From CATQHW01 sp965215345 (GTDB taxonomy: Bacteria > Spirochaetota > Spirochaetia > SZUA-6 > Bin103), in assembly GCA_965215345.1 (NCBI GenBank), contig CBDCDL010000001.1, positions 496,001 through 560,000 on the forward strand: DNA of 64,000 nt, written 5' to 3'. Under the pieces are notes generated by a model. The model was not told where the DNA came from. It worked only from the letters and a program-made list of their open reading frames with translations, and made no database searches. Position 1 is the stretch's first letter. The number at the start of each line of letters is the position of its first letter. A program made the position numbers and the translations under genes. Positions 25,530-35,486 of the stretch are shown piece after piece.

Positions 25530-27032
25530 TCATGCCGCGCCGGCGGTGACGCGGATGACGACATCGTGCCTGAAGGGCTCCAGGTCGATGCGGGTGGCCG
25601 GTCCCCCCTGCAGGCGTTCCAGCGGGACGGACCGCCCGGTGGCGGGGTCGAACCTGGACACGGCGAGCGTTGCCTCCGGCAGATCCAGCAGCAGCGCTCC
25701 GCCGATGGCCGTCCCGGCCTCGCCTGAGCCTTCGGCCGGGGTCTGGTCCTGCAGGTCGCGCACGCCGCGGTACTCGCGCGCGTCGGCGATGTAGACGGAG
25801 TAGTCCGCTCCCGGGACGCCAAAGAGCACCGCGACCGTGTGCGGCGGCGCGGAGCCCAGCGCCTCCGGCAGGGGCCGGCTGCGGACCAGGTCCAGGCCGT
25901 GCATGTAGGCCGACAGGTGCCGGAACCACGAGCGGAGGTGCTGCCGCGCGCCGGGCGTGCCTTCCTCGAGGAACGGCTGGATGGAGAAGTCGATCACGTC
26001 GTAGTGGGCGCCGCAGAGGAGGGACACCCAGGCGCGCTTGCGATGCACGGTCCATCCTTCCGGGTCGCGGTACTGGCTGGCGACGTTGTCCTCGTCGTGA
26101 TTGAGCGGCTTGGACTCGGCGTGCGCGGCCAGGGTCATGTCCCGGAACGCCGCGAGCCGGAGCTGCTTGCTCATGAAGTCGCCCAGGTGATGGTCGGCGC
26201 CGCGCAGCCGCGTCCCCGGCAGCGGATGGACGTTGACCACGTCGTAGTCCATCGCGTCGTAGCTGCGGTCGATGGTCTGCAGGAACGGCTTGTCCACGAA
26301 CGCCTCCTGGCCGGCGATCAGGTGCCGGTCGGCGCCCGCATGGTCGGCGTCGCGCACCACCGCGATCAGCGCGTCCAACCACTCGTCGACCTCGTCCACC
26401 GGCGGCCCCTCGGCTTCCGACGCGCGGCCGCCGGGCTCGTTGCAGATCTCGTAGATGACGTTGTCGTACCGGCGGGTCTCCGCGACGATGCGGCGCACGT
26501 GCGCGCGCTGGCGCTCGAACAGCGCCGGGTGGCGCATGCTCAGGTACTCGGGAGCGGGGCAGCACGGCAGCCCGTTGACATTGTTCTCGGCGTGCAGGGG
26601 GTTCAGCCGCCAGACCGGGTCGCCGTAGGTGTTGCTGAGCAGCACCACCTCGACCACCACGCCCAGCTCGTCCGCCAGGCCGATGAAGCCGTGCAGGCGC
26701 TCGTAGAACTCCGGATCGTCGCGGTCCAGGTCGAAGCGCGGCTCGCCGTCCAGCGCGAAGCCGGGACCGGTGCGCGCGTACGGGGCCACGTAGTCGGGGC
26801 TGGCCGGCTTGCAGGTCGAGGCCGGGTTGATCGGCGTCTGCAGCTCGCGGAACAGCGTGAACAGCCGCGTCAGTGTCATGCCGTTGGCGGCGGCGTCGCG
26901 CAGGTAGCGCTCGAACCGGAACGGACGGTTGAGCACGGCGCCGTAGTGCTCGGTCGCCGTCAGCAGGACGAGCGGGCGGCCGCGGAATTCGAACAGCTTG
27001 GGGTTATGGGGATGGATGCGAACGGGTGCCAT
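25530..27032 (-). CDS. GH5-like glycoside hydrolase (TIM barrel)
   Basis: About 500 residues with no signal peptide. The start MAPVRIHPHNPKLFEFRGRP matches the opening strand of cellulase-like (GH5/GH-A clan) proteins. The acid/base is probably the Glu in VIYEICNEPGG near residue 187, preceded by the usual Asn, and a later Glu around AHAESKPLNHDED may be the nucleophile. A beta-rich C-terminal domain follows from about residue 400. It lies upstream of the sugar-transport operon on the same strand, 188 bases apart, so it may process the imported saccharide. Its specificity is unknown. Confidence 0.75.
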   Translation of the reverse strand: MAPVRIHPHNPKLFEFRGRPLVLLTATEHYGAVLNRPFRFERYLRDAAANGMTLTRLFTLFRELQTPINPASTCKPASPDYVAPYARTGPGFALDGEPRFDLDRDDPEFYERLHGFIGLADELGVVVEVVLLSNTYGDPVWRLNPLHAENNVNGLPCCPAPEYLSMRHPALFERQRAHVRRIVAETRRYDNVIYEICNEPGGRASEAEGPPVDEVDEWLDALIAVVRDADHAGADRHLIAGQEAFVDKPFLQTIDRSYDAMDYDVVNVHPLPGTRLRGADHHLGDFMSKQLRLAAFRDMTLAAHAESKPLNHDEDNVASQYRDPEGWTVHRKRAWVSLLCGAHYDVIDFSIQPFLEEGTPGARQHLRSWFRHLSAYMHGLDLVRSRPLPEALGSAPPHTVAVLFGVPGADYSVYIADAREYRGVRDLQDQTPAEGSGEAGTAIGGALLLDLPEATLAVSRFDPATGRSVPLERLQGGPATRIDLEPFRHDVVIRVTAGAA

Positions 27033-27076
27033 GGCCGGAGCATAGGTCGCCTGACCTCGGCGCATGGCTGAAGCCT

Positions 27077-27110
27077 TTGTCGCGGCACGTGGCGCGCCTG
27101 TCATCCTCGC
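27077..27110. repeat. 34-bp dispersed repeat, copy 1
   Basis: Matches 40471-40504 at 31 of 34 bases, ending in CCTGTCATCCTCGC in both. Both copies are intergenic, just upstream of the start of a minus-strand gene. Confidence 0.6.
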
Positions 27111-27188
27111 ATGCGGGCAGGTACCGCACCGAGGATCCATACTGGCCTCGTGGGACGCACGGCGACGGCCAGACCTGCAGTTTCCAGC

Positions 27189-28004
27189 ATGCAGAACGCC
27201 GGGGTGAAGCGCGCCGTGCGGCTGCGCCGCAGGCGGGCGCGGGAACGCGAGCGAGCGTTCCTGATCGAGGGTTACCGTGAGTTGCTGCGTGCCGTTGAGG
27301 CGCGGCTGCCGCTGGAGGTCGTCTACCACTGTCCCCTGTTCTACCTGGGCAGCAACGAGCCGACGCTGCTCGACCGCGCGCGCCGGTACTGCGGCGCCGA
27401 GCTGGTCCCGGCCGATGACGCCGTGTTCGCCAAGCTCTCCTATCGCGACAGGCCCGACGGCCTGCTGGCGGTGGCGCCGGTGCCGGACTGGAGGATCGAC
27501 GGCCTGCCGGAGTCGGCGGCCGATCCGCTGTACGTGGTCGCCACCGCGATCGAGAAGCCGGGCAACTTGGGCACGCTGCTTCGCACCGCCGACGCGGTGG
27601 GCGCCGCCGCGCTGATCGTCTGCGATCCGGTGACCGACCTGTTCAATCCCAACGTCGTGCGCGCCAGCGTCGGTACGCTGTTCACGGTGCCGGCGGCGCA
27701 GGCCGGGGCGGAGGACACACGGCGCTGGCTGGCCGAGCGCGGGGTGCGCACGGTCGTCACCACGCCGGCCGCCGAGCGCTGCTACGCCGACGACGACCTC
27801 ACCGGGCCGGTCGCCGTGGTGCTGGGCAACGAACAGTTCGGCCTGGACCCGGCGTGGCTCCGCGCGGCCGACGCCGCCGTGTCGATCCCGATGCTGGGCC
27901 GCGCCGACTCCGTAAACGTCGCCATGGCGGGAGCGGCGCTGCTGTTCGAGGCGCTGCGCCAGCGCCGTCAGGCGGCAGCCGCGTCAGGCAGGGGGCGCCG
28001 ATGA
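27189..28004 (+). CDS. SpoU/TrmH-family RNA 2'-O-methyltransferase
   Basis: A 271-residue SPOUT methylase acting on rRNA or tRNA ribose with S-adenosylmethionine. Motif 1 is AIEKPGNLGTLLRTADA (residues ~118-134), motif 2 is VVLGNEQFGL and motif 3 is IPMLGRADSVNVAMAGAALL near the C-terminus, forming the trefoil knot. The N-terminus (RRRRARERERAFLIEGYREL) is the substrate-binding L30-like region. The ATG at 27189 is preferred over the earlier in-frame alternatives at 27111 because the preceding stretch lacks family-like residues. Target nucleotide unknown. Confidence 0.88.
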   Translation: MQNAGVKRAVRLRRRRARERERAFLIEGYRELLRAVEARLPLEVVYHCPLFYLGSNEPTLLDRARRYCGAELVPADDAVFAKLSYRDRPDGLLAVAPVPDWRIDGLPESAADPLYVVATAIEKPGNLGTLLRTADAVGAAALIVCDPVTDLFNPNVVRASVGTLFTVPAAQAGAEDTRRWLAERGVRTVVTTPAAERCYADDDLTGPVAVVLGNEQFGLDPAWLRAADAAVSIPMLGRADSVNVAMAGAALLFEALRQRRQAAAASGRGRR

Positions 28005-28022
28005 GCTAAGCTGTTCATCATC

Positions 28023-29490
28023 ATGGCGAGCAACAGCATGGCGAGCGACCGACCCAACATCGTCCTGATCCTGACCGACCAGCATCGCGGCGACGCGCTG
28101 GGCATCGAGGGCCACCCGGTCCTGCAGACCCCCAACCTGGACTGGCTGGCCGCCACCGGAGCGCGCTTCGCCCGCGCCTACGCCGAGTGCCCGAGCTGCG
28201 TACCGGCGCGTCGCACCATGATGAGCGGCACGGCGCCGGCGGCCAACGGCGCGGTGGGCATGGGTCCGGACCACGACTGGGCGCCTCCGCACCTGCTGGC
28301 CGGCGAGCTGACCGCCGCCGGCTACCAGACCGAGATGATCGGCAAGAGCCATGTGCGCGGCCGCGGGTCGAGCCGCTGGCGCTACGGGTTCGAGCACGTG
28401 CAGATCGCCGACAACAGCAACACCGGCGACTACGCCGAGTGGCTGTCCGACCGCGGCGTGCGCGACCACCACGCCGGCTACGCGCACGGGGTTTCCTCCA
28501 ACGCCTGGGTGGGCCGGCCTCACCACCTGCCGGAGGAGCTGCTGCACACCTTCTGGGTGGTCGACCGCGCCATCCACTTCCTGGAGCACCGCGACGATTC
28601 GCAGCCGTTCTTCCTCAACCTGTCGTTCATCGACCCGCACCCGCCGCTCACGCCGCCGCGCCACTACTACGACCGCTACATCGATCGCGACCTGCCGGTG
28701 CCGCCGGTCGGCGACTGGGCGCTCGATCTGCCGGGCGGGCCGGTGCCGCGCAAGGGCGTCAATCCCAACGCCTGGTATATCGATCTGGACGAGCACGACC
28801 GCCGCTGCAGCCAGGCGGCCTACTACGGGATGATCAACTTCATCGACGACCAGATCGGCCGGCTGCTGCAGGTGATGAAGGCGGAGCTGGCCGACACGGT
28901 GTTCCTGTTCACCGCCGACCACGGCGAGATGCTCGGCGACCACCACATGTTCCGCAAGTGCTGGCCGTACGAGGGCTCGGCGCGTGTGCCGTTCCTGGTC
29001 AGCGGCCCGCAGCGCGATCCGCTCTGCTCGGGCGTGGTGTCGCAGGCGGCGGTCGGCCTGCAGGACCTGATGCCGACGGTCCTGGACATAGCCGGCGCGC
29101 CGATCCCGGACTCGGTGACCGGCAGGAGCCTGCTGTCGATCATGCGCGGAGAGGCGCAGACCGTGCGCGAGTACCTGCACGGCGAGCACGCCGGGCAGTA
29201 CGCCTACGAGCTGGGTCAGCACTACCTGACCGACGGCCACCGCAAGTACGTCTGGTACTCGCAGACCGGCCGGGAGCAGCTCTTCGACCTGGACGAGGAT
29301 CCGACAGGAGTTGCACGACTCTGGCGCCGGCCGGCGGCGCGGAGCTTACGCGGTGGCGGTCACGCTTGGTCGACGTGCTGCGCGACCGGCCGGAAGGGTT
29401 CGTTCAAGGACGGCCGAGCTCGTCACCGGCCGACCGCACGACCTGTTCATCCCCGGCTACGACCCCACGCGGCTCTATCCGTACCTCTGA
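28023..29490 (+). CDS. Arylsulfatase-type sulfatase with frame disruptions near the 3' end
   Basis: Formylglycine-dependent sulfatase. The maturation motif C-x-P-x-R is SCVPARRTMMSG (residues ~59-70); N-terminal metal site NIVLILTDQHRGD and C-terminal metal site LFTADHGEMLGDHH are intact. No signal peptide, so it is cytosolic or exported by other means. After LFDLDEDPT near 29306 the frame is lost; the expected tail can be pieced together from other frames by removing single bases near 29307, 29320, 29407 and 29414, giving ...TGRPHDLFIPGYDPTRLYPYL and a TGA at 29490. The uninterrupted frame ends at 29498. Real decay or sequencing errors. No maturation enzyme is encoded nearby. Confidence 0.85.
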
Positions 29491-29591
29491 GCGTTTGATG
29501 GCAAAGGACGAGAAACCGGCGGACGACCATCGGGAACGGCTCGGCACGGCGCTGGAGAGGCTCGCCACGGGCCGCTTCGTGATCACCGTTG
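29477..29591 (+). repeat. 115-bp direct repeat, left copy
   Basis: Aligns without gaps to 31542-31656 at about 100 of 115 bases. It spans the sulfatase stop and a truncated copy of the first 31 codons of the downstream MTHFR-like gene (ATG at 29498, diverging after ATCACCGTTG and reaching a stop at 29605). The two copies bracket a 1.95-kb low-GC insert. Confidence 0.85.
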
Positions 29592-29663
29592 TTGCCGACA
29601 GATGAGTGACATGATTGGCGCTCGGCACGCGTCGCGAAAGCAATTCAGCATGGGACGGATAAG

Positions 29664-31451
29664 TTGAACCAAGATTGGTTTGAGATGAAAGACGTTCGTC
29701 GGCGCAATCTATCAGGCGCAGTCTGGATACCATTGAGGGCGATACATGAGATAGAAAAGATAGGTCGCATCTCACGCTTAGGATTCAAGTCCGAGTTCTA
29801 CGGTGCAGGGACTGTGGCAATACCTGTGGTTAAGATGCGACAGGCGAGTGACATGGGTTGGTCCGAGGTTGGAATCAGTCACGATCATTCCGGCTACGTC
29901 GAGCAGAATAGATACATTCAGGCAGACGTATTCGAACAACACAACAGCGATGTGTCCGGTATTAACTTGGTTCTTGATCAGCATGGGTACGGCGAAATGG
30001 ATGCAGTTTGGCACCTGCATCAGGATCTCGTCGTCACGCTCGGCTTGCAGAGAGAAGGCGATTTCTGGATCCGTCCCCGAGAGGGATACATCGAGGTTGC
30101 CAAGTTACATAGAACTCCAGATGGTGTTCCTTGCCTTCTTGAGATGCGAGCATCGCATCTGAGGGATTATCTTTGCGCTCGGGCAATGGCGCTGTATGTA
30201 TCCTCCTATAGAGAGCGGGTGGTAGTTGTCAAGGACGCTAGCCACATCGATTGGGAGAATAACCCGGCGGTCGAGATCGATGACCGGTCTCGGTGGGAAG
30301 GACGCGTCACGAAGATCCACGAAGGAGGCATGCCTTTTGGTGGAGAGAGACTGGTAGTCCATGTAGAGCGTACTGATGTCGATGAAGACGAAGATGTTCC
30401 GTCGTTTGAGGGCCCGCCGACGGAGGACAAAGTGACTTCAAAATCATGGCGTTCCGGAAGTAGCGGAGATGTGGTATATCGGGTGGAAGGAGAACTGTGG
30501 CGGACCGAATGGATTGAACCTGCCGTCAAGAGTCCGATTGTGCGGGGCGATGAGGTGCCTTCGACTGTTTTCTTCGTAACGGACGCAGCAGGGACACGCG
30601 AGAACAGCGTGACGCTGAAAGAGGGTGGGCGTTGGCTGTGGTTCCGTCCGGAGGTTATGTGTGCGCTTGCACATCGCCGAGGCGGCTCTCTCGGATGGTA
30701 TACCAGAGACACGGGATCTGTGGGCGGCTCGGCCGAGAGTAATGTTCATTTTGGAGTCAACTCGCTGGGATTGATCAATGTATATGCGAAGGACATCGCG
30801 CTGTTGGATGATTGGGAACAGCGGATTTGGGGCGGATACAACGTCGCACCCGACGGTGGTGTTTCTGAGGAGTTGCTGGCGGCTCAGGCGAGGGGTCGTC
30901 CGGCGAATACAAAGGCACCGGAGGGTTTCCTGGAGAGGACTCTTGTTCTTATGAACGATCTTGCGAAGAAGCGCCTGGGTGAGTCGCTTATCAGAGAACA
31001 CGAGCACGTCCCTGAGATTCTTTCGAAGACTCACCGGTTCAGGTCGACAAGCAAGGAAGGGTTGCTTGCGTTGGCGAAGGACCTGACGAGGTTGACGGCG
31101 GACAGGGTCGACGAGCACGTGTTGCAACGCGCGGTGTCGCCACCGAGCGGGATAAGGTGGAGATCCCTCAAGTCGTTAGAGGGGTTGTTGGCAACATTGA
31201 TCGACGAGGAGGACGTACAACGAGTCATGCGTCCCCTCTTCGGGACGTACGAATTGCGGCTCGCTGATGCACACCTTCCGAAGAGCAAGTACGAGGAAGC
31301 GTTGGATCTCGTGGAGGTGGATGGTGGGAAACCCTTTGTGGTACAAGGACTTTGTCTTATGCACGCAGTCGTGACCTCGCTTAGCTCGATATGCCATGTG
31401 TTCGAGCGGTGGGAGTCCTTATCCGCAAAGATGGATGGAGGCAGCGCGTAG
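29664..31451 (+). CDS. Unrecognised 595-residue protein on a low-GC insert
   Basis: I recognise no family. The gene has clearly lower GC and AT-rich codon use (many ATA, TTT, AGA and GTT codons) than its neighbours. No signal peptide or membrane segment. It has a first half rich in aromatic and acidic patches (HDHSGYVEQNRY, WHLHQDLVVTLGL), a central acidic linker VERTDVDEDEDVPSFEGP near residue 231-248, and a helical Leu/Lys-rich C-terminal third. The start is TTG at 29664, with ATG at 29685 possible. It is the only gene between the 115-bp direct repeats, so it was gained as a single-gene cargo. A defence or conflict role is inferred only from context. Confidence 0.7.
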   Translation: MNQDWFEMKDVRRRNLSGAVWIPLRAIHEIEKIGRISRLGFKSEFYGAGTVAIPVVKMRQASDMGWSEVGISHDHSGYVEQNRYIQADVFEQHNSDVSGINLVLDQHGYGEMDAVWHLHQDLVVTLGLQREGDFWIRPREGYIEVAKLHRTPDGVPCLLEMRASHLRDYLCARAMALYVSSYRERVVVVKDASHIDWENNPAVEIDDRSRWEGRVTKIHEGGMPFGGERLVVHVERTDVDEDEDVPSFEGPPTEDKVTSKSWRSGSSGDVVYRVEGELWRTEWIEPAVKSPIVRGDEVPSTVFFVTDAAGTRENSVTLKEGGRWLWFRPEVMCALAHRRGGSLGWYTRDTGSVGGSAESNVHFGVNSLGLINVYAKDIALLDDWEQRIWGGYNVAPDGGVSEELLAAQARGRPANTKAPEGFLERTLVLMNDLAKKRLGESLIREHEHVPEILSKTHRFRSTSKEGLLALAKDLTRLTADRVDEHVLQRAVSPPSGIRWRSLKSLEGLLATLIDEEDVQRVMRPLFGTYELRLADAHLPKSKYEEALDLVEVDGGKPFVVQGLCLMHAVVTSLSSICHVFERWESLSAKMDGGSA

Positions 31452-31541
31452 TGAGGAAGGGTCTCGCTGGCGACGATAGGTGGAACAACACGAGTCGGGG
31501 CGGTGCGCGGCGACGGAAGCGATTGGCGGGCGGGTTCTTCA

Positions 31542-31656
31542 ATCCGTACTTCTGAGCGTCGGATGGCAACGGACGACAAGGCGACGGACGACAACCGCGC
31601 ACGCCTCGGCACGGCGCTGGAGCGGCTCGCCACGGCCCGCTTCGTGATCACCGTTG
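31542..31656 (+). repeat. 115-bp direct repeat, right copy
   Basis: Counterpart of 29477-29591. It covers the start of the intact MTHFR-like gene (ATG at 31563) and the 21 bases before it, which in the left copy form the sulfatase stop. Confidence 0.85.
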
Positions 31657-32555
31657 AACAGACGCAGGCCAGCCAGGCGCGCGCATACCGGCGCATGCTC
31701 GACAAGGGACTGGTGGATGCGGTGACGCTGCCGGACCTGCCGCTGGTCGGCCGCTTCCGCGAACTGCTGGCGCGGCGCAAGCCGGCGGCGCGCGGCCCGC
31801 GCGTGTCGCTGGAGCGGCGCATCGCCACGGCGCTGTCGAAGAGTGCGGAGCCGGTGTTCACCGTTTCGGCCAGCCTGCGGACCGCCGGCATGGTGGCGCG
31901 TCGCGTGGCGGCGGCCCGTGCCGGCGGCGCGGTGGCGCTGCTGGTGCTGTCGGGCGGCGGGCTGGTCCGGCGGCTGTTCGGGATCGTCAAACTGGGATGG
32001 CTGCTGCCGCAGAACTCGTTCCGCATCCTGCGCGCGATCCGGCGCGCGTTTCCGGATCAGCCGCTCTGGGCGGTGGAGAACCCGATCCTGCCGGGGCCGG
32101 CGGCTCGCGCGCGCCGCATGCAGCGCAAGGTAGACGCCGGCGCGCAGGTGATCCTCACGCAGCCGCCCTTCCTGTGGGGCCGCTTCACCCGCTGGCTGGC
32201 CGAGGTCGAACGGCTCGGCGTGACGGCGCCGATCGTCTGCGGCGTGCCGGTCATCACTTCGCCGCTGTCCCTGCGTACGTGGCTGTTCCTGGTCGGATTC
32301 ACCGGCTCGCACGCGGAGACCGACGCCCTGCTCGACCGTCTGCGGAAAGCGGATGCGCGCGGCAAGGCGGCCGAGGAGGGGATGCGCTACACGGTCGAGC
32401 TGCTGAAGCGGCTGCGCGCCACCCCCGGCGTAGCAGGCGTGCACATGATGCCGATCTTCGCCTGGCGGCGGCTGGAGCGGGTCCTCACGGCCGCCGGTTT
32501 GGCACCGGCGGACCGCTTGGCCGCAGACAGGCATAATGCGGCGGGCAAGCCATGA
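31563..32555 (+). CDS. Methylenetetrahydrofolate reductase-like protein
   Basis: About 330 residues related to the MetF TIM-barrel fold. It starts RFVITVEQTQASQARAYRRM, the first beta-strand with the catalytic-region Glu; later FTVSASLRTAGMVARRV, LWAVENPILPGPAARARRM and AGAQVILTQPPFLW follow the FAD- and folate-binding strands; VCGVPVITSPLS near the C-terminus completes the pattern. It differs enough from MetF that a folate or flavin role is not proven. It ends 4 bases inside the next gene start (ATGA-like overlap at 32552), so it is read with the DUF499 gene. Confidence 0.75.
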   Translation: MATDDKATDDNRARLGTALERLATARFVITVEQTQASQARAYRRMLDKGLVDAVTLPDLPLVGRFRELLARRKPAARGPRVSLERRIATALSKSAEPVFTVSASLRTAGMVARRVAAARAGGAVALLVLSGGGLVRRLFGIVKLGWLLPQNSFRILRAIRRAFPDQPLWAVENPILPGPAARARRMQRKVDAGAQVILTQPPFLWGRFTRWLAEVERLGVTAPIVCGVPVITSPLSLRTWLFLVGFTGSHAETDALLDRLRKADARGKAAEEGMRYTVELLKRLRATPGVAGVHMMPIFAWRRLERVLTAAGLAPADRLAADRHNAAGKP

Positions 32556-35486
32556 CGATTCCGATGATATTCCGAACCTGCCGCCCGCGCGCCGACGTGC
32601 TCACGGGCAGCGTTTCCGAGGCGGACTTCGCAGCGGACTTGGCGCAGGTCATCGCCGGCCGCGCGAGCGAGGAGTATGGCGAGCCGGTCCGCTTCTTCGC
32701 CCGGACGTGGCCGACGCGCGGGCTGAGGAACCTGCTCGCCAACGTGTGCCGGCGGCTCAGCGGCGCCGGTGGCGAGGGCGGCTGCGATCTTCCGGCTCGA
32801 CACCTCGTACGGCGGTGGCAAGACCCACGGCCTGATCGCCTTGGCGCATGCCGTGTCCGGCGCGTCGGACGTGGCTGGGATCGGCGAGTTCGTCGATCCG
32901 ACCCTGCTGCCAGCGGCTCCGGTGAGGGTCGCCGCGTTCGACGGCGAGAACGCGGACCCGGCCAATGGGCGCGCGATGGGCGACGGCGTGCTCGCCCACA
33001 CTCCCTGGGGCGAGATCGCCTTCGCGCTTGCCGACAAGGCCGGCTACGAACGGTTCCGCAACAGCGACGAACAGGGCATCGCGCCGGGAGCGGAGACCCT
33101 GCGCGAACTGTTCGGTGGCCGGCCCACCCTGATTCTGCTCGACGAACTGTCGGTCTACCTGCGCAAGGTCCAGCGCGTCGACCACGCCCGAGACCAGTTG
33201 ACGGCGTTCCTGACCTCGCTGTTCAAGGCGGTGGAGAGTGAGCCCAGGGCGGCGTTGGTGTACACGCTGGCGATCGGCAAGGACGGCCGCGCCGCCGATG
33301 CCTACAGCGAGGAGAATCAGTTCATCGGCGATCGGATGGCGGAGGCGGAGAGCGTGTCGGCGCGCAAGGCAACGCTGCTCAACCCGACCGAGGAGGACGA
33401 GACCATCCAGGTCCTGCTCCGGCGCCTGTTCGAACGGATCGACGACGATGTGGCCGTGTCCGTGGTAGCCGGCTACCAGGAACTGTGGGCCGCCCATGGC
33501 AACACGCTGGTCGGCGAGGCCGTTCACCCGCAGACTGCCGAGACGTTCCGCGCGAGCTATCCGTTGCATCCCGAGGTACTGGAAACCCTCACCGGCAAGA
33601 CGGCGACCCTGGGCAACTTCCAGCGGGTGCGCGGCATGCTGCGGCTGCTGGCGCGCACCATCGCGCACCTGTGGCAGGTGAAGCCGGCGGACGCGACCGC
33701 CGTGCATCTCCACCATATCGACCCCGGCTACGAGCCGATTCGGCAGGAGATCGTCACCCGCCTGGGGCAGACCGCATACCTGCCGGCGATCGCCAACGAC
33801 GTTGCCGCCGGCGGGTCGGATGCGCGGGCGCTCGCACAGGAAATCGATGCGGCCCACCACGGCGGCATGCCGCCCTTCGCGGCCTACGTGGCGCGTACGA
33901 TCTTCATGCACACCCTTGCATTCAACGAACCGTTGAAGGGTGTGTCCGCGGAACGCCTCCGTTATTCGGTGCTCGGGCCGGCGGCCGACATCAGTTTCAT
34001 CGACCAGGCGCGTACGCGGTTCGTGACCGATTCGGCCTATCTCGACGACCGCCCGGGCGCCCCGATGCGGTTTCTGGCCGAGGCAAACCTGCGCCAGATC
34101 ATTCGCCGCGAAGAGCAGCACGTTGAAGCCGCCGACGCGCGCGCCGAACTCAACGACCGCATCCGGCGGGTATTCGCTGGCAAGACATTCGAGGCGATTC
34201 CGTTCCCGGGCGGCCCATTCGACGTGCCCGACGAGGTTGGCGATGGGCGACCTCGCCTGATTGTGCTCGCCTACGACGGCGTGGCGATCGGGACATCGGT
34301 CGACAGCGTGCCGGACTTGGTCGAGCGAATCCATACCAGGCGTGGTTCGGACGGCGCCCAACTCCGAGCGCTGCGGAACAACCTGGTGTTCGTGGTGGCG
34401 GACGACGCCCGCAAGGAGGAGATGCGGCGCGCCTCGGTGCGGCGGTTGGCCCTGCTGGCGTTGAAGCGGGCGGATCGACTGGCGGACTTGGCCGAGCATC
34501 AGCAGGAACAGATTCGCGAGTTGGAGGCCGGCTCCGAACACGTACTGGCGATCGCCATACAGCAGTGCTACCGGCACATCTTCTATCCCTCGCGCAACCG
34601 GGTAGGGGTGAGCGGCGCCGATCTGGCCCACTCGGCAATCGAGCTGCCGGCCACGTCCGATCAGCCTGGCGCCGGGCAACAGCAGGTGCTGCGCGCGCTG
34701 CGCGAACTCGGCAAACTGCGGATGTCCGAGGACGAACCGGACTCGCCGACGTACGTCCGCGACCGCACGCCGCTCAGGCACGGCCAGATCACCACGCTTG
34801 CGCTGCGCGAAGAGTTCCGCCGCGACCCGGCGCTGCCGATCCTGTCCGGCGACGACCTGTTCGTCCGGGGGATCCGGCGCGGTGTCGAGCAGGGCGACTA
34901 CGTCTACCGCCGTGGCGAGTTGTTGTGCGGTCCCGGCGACCCGGCGGTCAGCATCCTGATCGACGAGCAGGAATTGGTGCTGACCATGGCATACGCCCGC
35001 AATCGCGGCATCTGGCCGCGTCCTACGCCCGACTCGGGGCCTGACGACCACGGACACGAGGCCAGGCAGGGCGGCGGCGAGGGTTCGCCTATCCGTGATC
35101 CCGAACCGTCACACCGGGATGATGAAGGAGAATCGCCGCGCGAGGCTCCGGCGTCGGTTACTGCCGAGGGGGTGCTCCGGGACGCGCTGGTGCAGCTTTG
35201 GGAGCAGGCTCGCGCGCAGCGCATGGAGAAGGTCGGGACGCTGTCGATCCGCATGTTCGATGCCGGCGATGCGTTCCGGTTGCTCGGCGCCGTCGGCGCG
35301 GTGTCCGGCGCCAGCAAGGAGGTTCGGTTCACCGGAGGCTACGAAACCCGCGACGGCGGATCATTCGAGTTGGAATTCGCCGGTCCGCGAATCCGGCGCC
35401 GGAGGGGCTGGATCGCATGGCGCGGCTGTTCCGGTCGGTCGAGAGCTCGTATGGAGCGGCCCGTGCCGCGGACGTGGCTCATCTGA
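32552..35486 (+). pseudogene. DUF499 family ATPase with frameshifts
   Basis: DUF499 ATPases belong to defence-type clusters with a DUF1156 DNA methylase and a SNF2-type helicase. Codons from ATG 32552 give the N-terminus (DVLTGSVSEADFAADLAQV); near 32777 one extra base in a GGG run shifts the frame, and the second frame carries the P-loop DTSYGGGKTHGLIALAH, Walker B PTLILLDELSVYL and arginine-rich helical lid for 900 residues. Near 35390 another single-base change diverts the C-terminus; the sensible sequence goes on in the frame of the helicase piece. With both indels repaired it would be one protein of about 1,000 residues or fused to the next feature. No methylase is present. Confidence 0.8.
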
